From IMG/VR virus record IMGVR_UViG_3300046804_000856, positions 1 through 29,527 of that record: a stretch of 29,527 bases of DNA. One strand, 5' to 3'. The position numbers were made by a program, and so were the translations under genes. This document shows, one piece after another, positions 7,721-12,438 of the stretch (position 1 is the first letter of the stretch; each line of letters opens with the position of its first letter). The DNA comes from a virus. The notes under the pieces are model-generated. The model saw only the letters and a list, made by a program, of their open reading frames with translations. It ran no database searches and was not told the DNA's origin.

Positions 7721-7974
7721 AAATCATCGTCGTTGAACGGATCTTCCGGCGGTCGCTGAGGTTGCGGTGCAGGGTTCCGAGGCGGGGCAATCGACAACGC
7801 CATATACGTTTTGCCCGATTTCTGCGCTTTTTTGATACGGCCAAAAACGCTCCACTCTTTGCCCTCGACGTTTAAATTGCCAAGGTAATCGGGCGATTCT
7901 TCCGAGCGCTTGTTGTTTGCTTTGAACAACGCGCCTTTATTGGTTTTGTCGAAAGGGGTGTCGTACTGATTCAT
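7717..7974 (-). CDS. small SSB-like / DUF736-like protein
   Basis: 85 residues. A compact domain (about 12-62: GALFKANNKRS, PDYLGNLNVEGKEWSVFGRIK, GKTYMALSIAPP) has the pattern of a small OB-like single-stranded DNA binding or DUF736-type fold. A proline-rich linker and an acidic, aromatic C-terminal tail EDPFNDDDF follow, reminiscent of bacterial SSB tails that recruit partner proteins. It lies directly between the exonuclease and NinB, the position where an SSB would be useful. The identification rests on pattern and context, not on a recognised family match. Confidence 0.5.
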   Translation of the reverse strand: MNQYDTPFDKTNKGALFKANNKRSEESPDYLGNLNVEGKEWSVFGRIKKAQKSGKTYMALSIAPPRNPAPQPQRPPEDPFNDDDF

Positions 7975-8582
7975 AGCGTCATCTCCTGCAATTTGCTGAT
8001 CTTTTCTTCCATTTCACTTAAAAATTTGCGGACCTCGGCCTCGATCTCCGCAATGTATTGGTCATCCCGCGGCACGCGCTTGATAAATAACCGCAAGTGC
8101 TCGGGCAACCTGGGGTCGTAACTGGCGAAATCGCAAAACAACCTGCCGGTCACGCACATTTGCCACTGCATTTGCGCAACGTATTTTGCCGGCGGTTTGC
8201 CCGCAAAAATGTATTCCAGGTGAGTGCTGGTGTTAGGCGCCTTCAGCTCCACCAGGCCTTCACCCACAATCCCATCGGGCGAGGCTCCTGCGCCCTCGAT
8301 CGTCGGGTGGCAGATAAACCCCACCTCCTCGACCAATTCGCCGGTGCGAGCGCTATACGCCGCTCGAGCCTCGGGCTCGGTTTGTGTGCCCCATTCCATG
8401 GCGGCGTTTGTAAAACCCTCGGTCGCCTTCCCCGTCAGCCGCTCGCAGATCAACTGCGCCATGTAGTTATCGCGACTCGAGGAGTACCCGGTTTTGGTTT
8501 TTGCCATCAGATCGGCAATGCGCGAAGCCGTCACTTTCCCAAGCCTGGCCTCCCGCCATTCCTGTGATCCTTGTTGCATCAT
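7971..8582 (-). CDS. YqaJ/lambda-type alkaline exonuclease
   Basis: 203 residues, normal for the family. It should resect double-stranded DNA 5'-3' to produce single strands for the ERF protein. Motifs: GSQEWREARLGKVTASRIA (5-23), MEWGTQTEPEARAAY (62-76) with E70, AGASPDGIV (98-106) with D103, GLVELKAP (109-116) with E112 and K114, and YVAQMQWQM (134-142). These are the PD-(D/E)XK residues of lambda Exo and YqaJ enzymes. Two ATGs (8582, 8579) are tandem; 8582 overlaps the ERF stop. Adjacent ERF and NinB complete a two-component recombinase system. Confidence 0.9.
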   Translation of the reverse strand: MMQQGSQEWREARLGKVTASRIADLMAKTKTGYSSSRDNYMAQLICERLTGKATEGFTNAAMEWGTQTEPEARAAYSARTGELVEEVGFICHPTIEGAGASPDGIVGEGLVELKAPNTSTHLEYIFAGKPPAKYVAQMQWQMCVTGRLFCDFASYDPRLPEHLRLFIKRVPRDDQYIAEIEAEVRKFLSEMEEKISKLQEMTL

Positions 8583-9130
8583 TTGGCTCCCAATTCTTTT
8601 TTGCGTGCGGTGAAATAATCGATATGCGCCATGCGTTGCTCGGTGTTGAGCCGTTTGTACAGCGCATTAAGTGTTGCGGGCGTATCAGCCGTTTGGATCA
8701 ACCCAATTAAATCGTTGTCTAACTTGGGCCCCTCGGGCTTGCGACCTTGCGCCGCCTCCGCGTCATCGTCAGTTTGGTAGATCCCGACCAGGGCCGCTAA
8801 CGCATACCGCCTGGCATATGTCAGCCCGCTGCCCTGGGCTTGGGGGCTGGCATCCTTTGCCAATACCGGCATATCGCCCGCGATCCACTCACCGCTCGAG
8901 TGCAGCAATGTGGTGCGGAGCATCAACCCTTGAGTTTGGTAAACCTCGGTTGTTTGCACCACCGACAAACCGTTGTCGGTTAACGGTTTGCGACACGCTT
9001 CCCACACGCTCTGAAGATCCGCATATTTGCTTTTAAAAAACGGATTGCTGGAATCTTTCACCGCGCCGCTGATTTGCGCTTGCGCTTTGGATAACGCAGC
9101 TGCTAGGGCGCCAATTGTTTCTGATTTCAC
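8579..9130 (-). CDS. erf: ERF-family single-strand annealing protein
   Basis: 183 residues. ERF proteins (P22 Erf group) anneal complementary single strands and can circularise phage DNA. Motifs: NPFFKSKYADLQSVWEACRKPL (29-50), the family hallmark; GLSVVQTTE (54-62); ASPQAQGSGLTYARRYALAALVGI (around 94-117) followed by DDDAE. The C-terminal third (from about 130) is a helical tail. The start is GTG at 9130, which overlaps the upstream TGA (GTGA), with GAGAGG about 8 bases ahead. Immediately downstream is its exonuclease partner. Confidence 0.9.
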   Translation of the reverse strand: MKSETIGALAAALSKAQAQISGAVKDSSNPFFKSKYADLQSVWEACRKPLTDNGLSVVQTTEVYQTQGLMLRTTLLHSSGEWIAGDMPVLAKDASPQAQGSGLTYARRYALAALVGIYQTDDDAEAAQGRKPEGPKLDNDLIGLIQTADTPATLNALYKRLNTEQRMAHIDYFTARKKELGAK

Positions 9131-9276
9131 GGATTTAACCTCTCTAGTTTTTCAATTTCATGCTGGATTTCAGCCAGCGACATATTCAGCGCGGCGAGTT
9201 CCTTTCGCAGTTGCTCCTCGCGCTGCTGCATTTCTTCGTCTTGTTGCTGCCACCAGAAGTCGTCATCGGGATACAT
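9127..9276 (-). CDS. 49-aa coiled-coil hypothetical protein
   Basis: Starts MYPDDDFWWQQQDEEMQQRE and continues as a single highly charged Glu/Gln/Leu helix to IEKLERLNP, likely a coiled coil. The ATG at 9276 has GGGAAG upstream, and the TGA overlaps the GTG of erf. Its last codons also provide the erf ribosome binding site. Function unknown; being translated just ahead of erf suggests coupling or an accessory role. Confidence 0.6.
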   Translation of the reverse strand: MYPDDDFWWQQQDEEMQQREEQLRKELAALNMSLAEIQHEIEKLERLNP

Positions 9277-9475
9277 GGGTCACTTCCCGCAAGCACCGCA
9301 AATAGGTGTAGTGCCATTGCCGTGCAAACTTCACGCAAACCTTTCGGTAATATGGATTGTCTGACCTGCGGGCATCGCGCATGTTGTAGTCGCGCTCCGC
9401 TTGGGCGCGGCCAGCATGCAGGGCCTGCAGGGCAGGCCATGACAGTCGGGTGATGTTCAGTCTGCGCATTCTCAT
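9263..9475 (-). CDS. 70-aa basic hypothetical protein
   Basis: I choose ATG 9475 (MRMRRLNITRLSWPALQALHAG) rather than a longer frame from 9637, because AGAGGTG lies just upstream and the ATG overlaps the TGA of the small membrane protein gene before it (ATGA). The product is basic and helical with C-terminal YRKVCVKFARQWHYTYLRC. It overlaps the 49-aa gene by 14 bases. No family recognised; basic character suggests nucleic acid contact, unproven. Confidence 0.55.
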   Translation of the reverse strand: MRMRRLNITRLSWPALQALHAGRAQAERDYNMRDARRSDNPYYRKVCVKFARQWHYTYLRCLREVTHVSR

Positions 9476-9585
9476 CTCAACACCTCTTGATCGCAGCCGT
9501 GACCGTCGCAGGGCTCGATTACGCATGCAACCAGGTAAATTAAAATTAAGCCGATGATTTGCGGCCAATACGTTGCGCGTTTCAT
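9472..9585 (-). CDS. 37-aa small membrane protein, possible lipoprotein
   Basis: ATG 9585 overlaps the TGA of the upstream 107-aa gene and its TGA overlaps the next ATG (both ATGA). The product starts MKRATYWPQIIGLILIYLVA then C at residue 21: basic N-terminus, hydrophobic stretch, and an L-V-A-C lipobox. The short remainder (VIEPCDGHGCDQEVLR) has two more Cys. This looks like a tiny lipoprotein or a single-pass membrane peptide. Its location in the recombination operon, not the lysis cassette, is odd for a spanin subunit. Confidence 0.55.
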   Translation of the reverse strand: MKRATYWPQIIGLILIYLVACVIEPCDGHGCDQEVLR

Positions 9586-9905
9586 AGCTGATCCGCCTTC
9601 CAGTTTTCATACGCGCGATCGGCGGCGGAATCGTCATAACTGTTAGCGCGATCTTCGTTCGCTATGACTAACAACGATTCCAGTTCGTCTTTTTTTAATT
9701 CGCTAATGTTTAATTTAATGAAGTGCTTGGCAAGACGGTTGCCGCTGGCGTCGTAATGATCTGTTAGGTAAGCCGATTCGATTTCGGTATCGTCAAATAG
9801 TTCGTCAACGTACCAATAAATCGCAACGCTCCAAGTAACGCCCAGGCAAGTAATCAAACCATCTGCCATGCCAGAAGTAACAGGTTTGGATTTGCGAAAC
9901 GACAT
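9582..9905 (-). CDS. hypothetical early protein
   Basis: 107 residues. The N-terminus (MSFRKSKPVTSGMADG) leads into a hydrophobic stretch, about residues 16-32 (LITCLGVTWSVAIYWYV), then an acidic soluble C-terminal region. It may be a single-pass membrane protein. It is the first gene after the 9941-9969 promoter, and its ribosome binding site is the 16-nt repeat at 9912-9927, six bases before the ATG. It heads the transcript that would run through erf, exo and ninB. No family recognised. Confidence 0.65.
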   Translation of the reverse strand: MSFRKSKPVTSGMADGLITCLGVTWSVAIYWYVDELFDDTEIESAYLTDHYDASGNRLAKHFIKLNISELKKDELESLLVIANEDRANSYDDSAADRAYENWKADQL

Positions 9906-9911
9906 TTTTGT

Positions 9912-9927
9912 AACCTCTCTCTTGGTT
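9912..9927 (-). promoter_or_regulatory. 16-nt RBS repeat, copy 1
   Basis: Read leftward this is AACCAAGAGAGAGGTT, containing the Shine-Dalgarno GAGAGAGG of the 107-aa gene, with 6 bases to its ATG. AACC and GGTT can pair around an 8-nt loop. Identical to copies at 10554, 10765 and 10966. Confidence 0.8.
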
Positions 9928-9940
9928 ATTTGATGATGTA

Positions 9941-9969
9941 AATTTACCAGGGTAAACCAACCCGATCAA
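9941..9969 (-). promoter_or_regulatory. leftward early promoter with overlapping operator
   Basis: Leftward -35 TTGATC (9964-9969), 17-bp spacer, -10 TAAATT (9941-9946). The 14-bp dyad TTTACCAGGGTAAA (9943-9956) overlaps the -10. It should drive the 107-aa gene and probably all genes down to 5781, including erf, exo and ninB. The same dyad occurs at 10593-10606. Confidence 0.65.
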
Positions 9970-10550
9970 GCGTAATAGCTGAAATACCGGGGTTTAAACA
10001 TTTGCTGACCGTTTACTTCGATCAGCGGTTGCTCGGGGTATGCCCACTCGCTATTGGTAATCTTCACACTTGGGCTACCCGAAGCCATGCTCACTTTTCG
10101 GTTAAATGGCTTGCCAATAAACTTGTTTGGCACCGGGGTACACTCACCGCTCATAAACCCGGTTTCCATCGTGTTTTGAGCCACTTCGCACAGCGTTACT
10201 GAATTACGGGTTACCCCAACCACCTGGTAATACTGCACGTTGGTTTGCTCCCAACCCCAGCTGCTCCGCAAGATCTCGCCAACTTTTAACGTGTGCGGTG
10301 CATGCTGCTTGGCGCGGCGCTCAAGTTTTTTAGCTTCCCAGGCCTCGAGCCCGCTCACCGTTTCTTCGATCTTTTTCTGAATTTCACCCTGGTTTCTAAA
10401 CATGTGCCACCAGGTTGGTTTGCCAGCTTTTCCCTTAAATGCCATGGCGTGGAGTTTTCCGCCAAATTCTTTTTGGTACACCAGGAGCTGCGTCCCTTCA
10501 TGGATGTACACCAGGGAATAACCAGTGGGAATATGTCGTTCTGTTTTCAT
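9966..10550 (-). CDS. conserved hypothetical phage/plasmid protein
   Basis: 194 residues from ATG 10550 (MKTERHIPTGYSLVY). A longer reading from 10586 merely translates the RBS repeat, so I reject it. The N-terminal half contains GYSLVYIHEGTQ and GKPTWWHMFRNQ; the C-terminal half has LKVGEILRSSWGWEQTNVQY, VVGVTRNSVTL, MSGECTPVPNKFIGKPF and a closing W/Y-rich stretch. Proteins with the SSWGxxQTN pattern are widespread in phages and plasmids, with no known function that I can name. It has its own promoter/operator at 10591-10618. Its stop lies inside the -35 region of the next promoter. Confidence 0.75.
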   Translation of the reverse strand: MKTERHIPTGYSLVYIHEGTQLLVYQKEFGGKLHAMAFKGKAGKPTWWHMFRNQGEIQKKIEETVSGLEAWEAKKLERRAKQHAPHTLKVGEILRSSWGWEQTNVQYYQVVGVTRNSVTLCEVAQNTMETGFMSGECTPVPNKFIGKPFNRKVSMASGSPSVKITNSEWAYPEQPLIEVNGQQMFKPRYFSYYA

Positions 10551-10553
10551 ACT

Positions 10554-10569
10554 AACCTCTCTCTTGGTT
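10554..10569 (-). promoter_or_regulatory. 16-nt RBS repeat, copy 2
   Basis: AACCAAGAGAGAGGTT read leftward, ending 3 bases before ATG 10550. It supplies the ribosome binding site of the 194-aa gene and is identical to the three other copies. Confidence 0.8.
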
Positions 10570-10590
10570 GTGTGTTTTTTCAACACCTAT

Positions 10591-10618
10591 AGTTTACCAG
10601 GGTAAAGCAAGAAGTCAA
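10591..10618 (-). promoter_or_regulatory. leftward early promoter with overlapping operator
   Basis: Leftward -35 TTGACT (10613-10618), 16-bp spacer, -10 TAAACT (10591-10596). The perfect dyad TTTACCAGGGTAAA (10593-10606) covers the -10 and spacer. It drives the 194-aa gene. The -35 overlaps the stop codon of the upstream 48-aa gene. Confidence 0.7.
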
Positions 10619-10761
10619 CTTGCTAACCGCTGAGTGCGGTACCCGGTGATACGGAACCAATTGCCCGTTTTCACGCATTCCACATCATAAGTGCCGCATG
10701 GATGAACCTTCATAATGCGGACCTTGCCAATCGACAACTCGATGATTTGACCAACTTTCAT
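10615..10761 (-). CDS. 48-aa beta-rich hypothetical protein
   Basis: Starts MKVGQIIELSIGKVRIMKVH and ends WFRITGYRTQRLAS. Alternating hydrophobic strands with Gly turns suggest a small SH3-like barrel. ATG 10761 lies 3 bases after an RBS repeat (10765-10780), which supports it despite its size. It has two Cys. Function unknown; it may travel on the transcript from the 11006-11033 promoter. Confidence 0.65.
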   Translation of the reverse strand: MKVGQIIELSIGKVRIMKVHPCGTYDVECVKTGNWFRITGYRTQRLAS

Positions 10762-10764
10762 AAA

Positions 10765-10780
10765 AACCTCTCTCTTGGTT
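10765..10780 (-). promoter_or_regulatory. 16-nt RBS repeat, copy 3
   Basis: AACCAAGAGAGAGGTT read leftward, ending 3 bases before ATG 10761 of the 48-aa gene. Its first base is shared with the stop codon of the upstream zinc-ribbon gene. Confidence 0.8.
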
Positions 10781-10962
10781 TACGGGTGGTAAGCGCCAGT
10801 GCCGCCACAACGATGACAAACATACGGCAAGCCACTTTCTTCCTCGATGCCGTGGTCGCCTTCGCCTTTGCAGCTAAGACATAGCCCTAACGACGCCAGG
10901 GCATCGTAATAAGCCTCCTCGGCTTTAATTTCCGCATATTCGAGCCATTCGTTAACAAACAT
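10780..10962 (-). CDS. 60-aa DnaJ-type zinc-ribbon protein
   Basis: From ATG 10962 (MFVNEWLEYAEIKAEEAYYD), chosen because an RBS repeat ends 3 bases upstream; a frame from 11001 only reads through that repeat. A helix (1-28) precedes two CxxCxGxG-like knuckles: CLSCKGEGD (about 29-37) and CHRCGGTGA (about 49-57). These form a DnaJ-like zinc ribbon, usually a protein or nucleic acid contact module. It is the first gene of the leftward early region, directly under the 11006-11033 promoter, so one of the first proteins made. Confidence 0.75.
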   Translation of the reverse strand: MFVNEWLEYAEIKAEEAYYDALASLGLCLSCKGEGDHGIEEESGLPYVCHRCGGTGAYHP

Positions 10963-10965
10963 ACA

Positions 10966-10981
10966 AACCTCTCTCTTGGTT
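10966..10981 (-). promoter_or_regulatory. 16-nt RBS repeat, copy 4
   Basis: AACCAAGAGAGAGGTT read leftward, 3 bases before ATG 10962 of the zinc-ribbon gene. It lies in the short leader of the first leftward transcript. Confidence 0.8.
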
Positions 10982-11005
10982 TTTCTGGTTTTTCTCGACA
11001 CGGAT

Positions 11006-11033
11006 ATTTTACCAAAGTAAAGCAGGGATGCAA
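11006..11033 (-). promoter_or_regulatory. leftward early promoter with operator variant
   Basis: Leftward -35 TTGCAT (11028-11033), 16-bp spacer, -10 TAAAAT (11006-11011). The dyad TTTACCAAAGTAAA (11008-11021) overlaps it, with one arm change against the perfect copies. It is arranged back to back with the cro promoter, like lambda PL/PR compressed into one region. Confidence 0.65.
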
Positions 11034-11037
11034 CACC

Positions 11038-11067
11038 TTGCGCGCTTTTTTTTAACTACGGTAAAAT
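11038..11067 (+). promoter_or_regulatory. rightward promoter of the cro-like gene
   Basis: -35 TTGCGC (11038-11043), 18-bp spacer with a T8 run, -10 TAAAAT (11062-11067). A weak operator match, TTTAACTACGGTAAA (11051-11065), overlaps it. Expected transcript start is at or within a base or two of the cro ATG (11074), so the mRNA may be leaderless. Confidence 0.55.
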
Positions 11068-11073
11068 GCCGAA

Positions 11074-11247
11074 ATGACACCTCAAGACCTACTCAAGCAT
11101 TACGGCAGTCAGCGGGCGATTGCCAGGGCATTCGGGGTTACCGATGCCGCCGTGCTCAAATGGCTTAGGGCCGGCGTACTGCCACCCCTTAGGGCATACC
11201 AGGCCAGGGACCTCCTAGGGCGTCCAGGGCGTTCCAGGCGCGTTTAA
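11074..11247 (+). CDS. Cro-like helix-turn-helix repressor
   Basis: 57 residues, the size of Cro-type proteins. After MTPQDLLKHY comes GSQRAIARAFGVTDAAVLKW (11-30), a clear helix-turn-helix: helix 2 at about 12-19, turn FGV, recognition helix TDAAVLKWLRAG. Then LPPLRAYQARDL, typical of the Cro/YdaS group, and a basic tail. It is divergent from the leftward early operon and sits beside the shared dyads, so it is the natural binder of TTTACC-GGTAAA sites. No Shine-Dalgarno is visible, which fits a leaderless mRNA. No CI-like partner gene is seen in the window. Confidence 0.82.
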   Translation: MTPQDLLKHYGSQRAIARAFGVTDAAVLKWLRAGVLPPLRAYQARDLLGRPGRSRRV

Positions 11248-11271
11248 TGACGGTTTATACGGCCCTAAACG

Positions 11272-11298
11272 AAAAACCCCGGCTGTGGGTGCCGGGGC
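11272..11298 (-). terminator. leftward intrinsic terminator
   Basis: Leftward: stem CCCCGGC, loop ACCCACA, stem GCCGGGG, then TTTTT (complement of 11272-11276). The T-tract exists only on this strand, so it ends leftward transcripts entering from the right, just before they would run antisense into cro. Confidence 0.75.
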
Positions 11299-11345
11299 TT
11301 GACGGAGCCGGGAGGAGGCTCTACGCTCGGGATGCTAGTCGAGGT
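11272..11345 (-). ncRNA. predicted OOP-like small RNA with anti-Shine-Dalgarno loop
   Basis: A leftward promoter (11352-11381) and an intrinsic terminator (11272-11298) bracket about 74 nt. Inside, GAGCC and GGCTC (11305-11321) form a hairpin whose loop, read leftward, is TCCTCCC. That loop is the exact complement of GGGAGGA, the ribosome binding site at 11626-11632 of the putative replication gene at 11636. Location between cro and the replication gene, leftward direction and length all parallel lambda OOP RNA, a 77-nt leftward RNA between cII and O. Homology is not claimed. The RNA is a prediction from sequence alone. Confidence 0.5.
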
Positions 11346-11351
11346 GCCGGA

Positions 11352-11381
11352 AAGATAGCTGCCTGGGAGGGCCGCTGTCAA
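11352..11381 (-). promoter_or_regulatory. promoter of the predicted leftward small RNA
   Basis: Leftward -35 TTGACA (11376-11381, perfect consensus), 18-bp spacer, -10 TATCTT (11352-11357). The start would fall near 11345. No copy of the TTTACC-GGTAAA dyad overlaps it, so it may be constitutive. Confidence 0.5.
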
Positions 11382-11399
11382 ATATTCCCCACCTCCCAG
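11363..11399 (+). other. hairpin with an anti-RBS arm in the rightward leader
   Basis: CTGGGAGG (11363-11370) and CCTCCCAG (11392-11399) form a perfect 8-bp stem. A second copy of CTGGGAGG (11624-11631) is the ribosome binding site of the gene at 11636, so the CCTCCCAG arm could instead pair with and block it. Confidence 0.5.
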
Positions 11400-11635
11400 C
11401 TCGGGAATCCTGGTCGGGGCAACAACGCGCAGGAAACCTTAAACCCAAGCCGGGGCAGCCAGCCCTTGGGCGCGCAGCGTGTAGCGGAGAAGCGCGAATG
11501 GCACCGGGAAACCGGCAAGAGTAGACCGCAGCAGGGTGGCTCCGTCAGTCACAATCTCTGCACGATGGCTGTAGGCGTATTGCGCCTTAACGCCGTGCAG
11601 AGTTCACCATCAGTCATTAGTTTCTGGGAGGAAAC

Positions 11636-12166
11636 ATGATCGAAAACCTTAACGTTGAAGCCTGGGATCGTTGGAAAGCTTATCGGGTTGCGATCCGTAA
11701 ACCGATCAAACCAGCCAGTGAACATGCGATGCAGCTGGCGCTCTCGAGGTACGGTGCTGACCAGGCTGAAGTGGTTAATCAAAGCATCAGCAACCAGTGG
11801 CAAGGCCTGTTTGACTTAAAACGCGCTAAACCCGCCCCTGGCGAAAAACCAAAAAAGTCCGTTGAGCAGCTCACAGCCGATGCAGCTGCCTGGGAATATC
11901 ATATCCGCGCTGCCGAACGTTCCTGGCATGAAAAGATCCAAGATCCGTTTGGGCGCTTAAAACTGTGCGAGGCGCTGTGGTCGCGATACACCTGTGAGGC
12001 TGGGCCGGAGATTGAAGATAAGCTGGAGTGGCTAAAAAGCGTGATTGCGAAAAACTTGAAGGAGGCCAGCGCGAAGTCCGTGCTTGATGATCCGCACTTG
12101 CGCACGATGGTTTGGTGTTTTTTTGGTGCGAGCGGGATTCGCCGGCTGCAGGATCGTAGCGCGTGA
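11636..12166 (+). CDS. putative phage replication protein
   Basis: 176 residues. The N-terminal region, AWDRWKAYRVAIRKPIKPAS (9-28) through QSISNQWQGLFDLKR, is a module often found in phage replication initiators and accessory proteins; there it usually precedes or follows a DNA-binding or helicase-loader part. The C-terminal half is helical with many Trp and no P-loop, so it is not a helicase. Strong ribosome binding site GGGAGGA three bases before ATG 11636. It occupies the place of lambda O after cro. No DNA polymerase or helicase gene is seen in the window, so host replication enzymes are probably recruited. Confidence 0.5.
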   Translation: MIENLNVEAWDRWKAYRVAIRKPIKPASEHAMQLALSRYGADQAEVVNQSISNQWQGLFDLKRAKPAPGEKPKKSVEQLTADAAAWEYHIRAAERSWHEKIQDPFGRLKLCEALWSRYTCEAGPEIEDKLEWLKSVIAKNLKEASAKSVLDDPHLRTMVWCFFGASGIRRLQDRSA

Positions 12167-12438
12167 CGCGCGAGGAGCTGGTGCAGATCATTATGGAATC
12201 GGGGCTGATGCCGCCGGCGTTCCTGGATGGCGTGTACGCGCATTCGCTTTATGCCCTGGCGACCAGGATTGCCCAGGTCCAGCGCGATCGCGATGCGCAA
12301 ATCTGCGAAAAACTGGCTGAAGAATGGGGTGTTGGATCTTACGAAAAACTGATTTGCAAAGTTTGCGCGAAAAAAATCGCCGACGCGCCCGTTGAATTCC
12401 CGATTCCGACAAAATCGATAGGTGATAACGATGAATGA
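12163..12438 (+). CDS. hypothetical protein
   Basis: 91 residues from GTG 12163, which overlaps the preceding stop (GTGA). The first two thirds are helical (TREELVQIIMESG, YALATRIAQVQRDRDAQI); the end includes CKVCAKK, a single CxxC. It sits between the putative replication gene and a methyltransferase, with an 8-base overlap with the latter. No family recognised. Confidence 0.6.
   Translation: MTREELVQIIMESGLMPPAFLDGVYAHSLYALATRIAQVQRDRDAQICEKLAEEWGVGSYEKLICKVCAKKIADAPVEFPIPTKSIGDNDE

Larger units (their letters stand above)
11248..11635. other. structured region without a convincing gene, between cro and replication gene
   Basis: An open frame spans it on the plus strand (11247-11639), but its product is rich in Arg, Gly, Pro and Ser with rare codons and no recognisable domain, so I do not call it. 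The DNA is full of inverted repeats: CCCCGGC/GCCGGGG (11277-11297), GAGCC/GGCTC (11305-11321), CTGGGAGG/CCTCCCAG (11363-11399), CCGG-GAAA-CCGG (11504-11515) and CTCTGCAC/GTGCAGAG (11556-11602). It contains a predicted leftward small RNA, and the rest would be a long structured leader of the rightward transcript. Confidence 0.6.

Noticed and set aside
9966-10586. Longer start for the 194-aa gene, and equally for the genes starting at 10962 and 9475.
   Set aside because: The extra N-terminal residues are translations of the RBS repeat or of the neighbouring small gene; internal ATGs have well-placed ribosome binding sites.
11247-11639. 130-codon open frame on the plus strand between cro and the replication gene, with overlaps at both ends (TAATG and ATGA).
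   Set aside because: The overlaps are suggestive, but the product is rich in Arg/Gly/Pro/Ser, uses rare codons, has no recognisable domain, and crosses a strong opposite-strand terminator and several perfect stems. I favour an RNA or leader role; alignment of relatives would settle it.
12422-12430. GTG start at 12422 for the methyltransferase.
   Set aside because: ATG 12431 has AGGTGA at better spacing, with the first motif unaffected.
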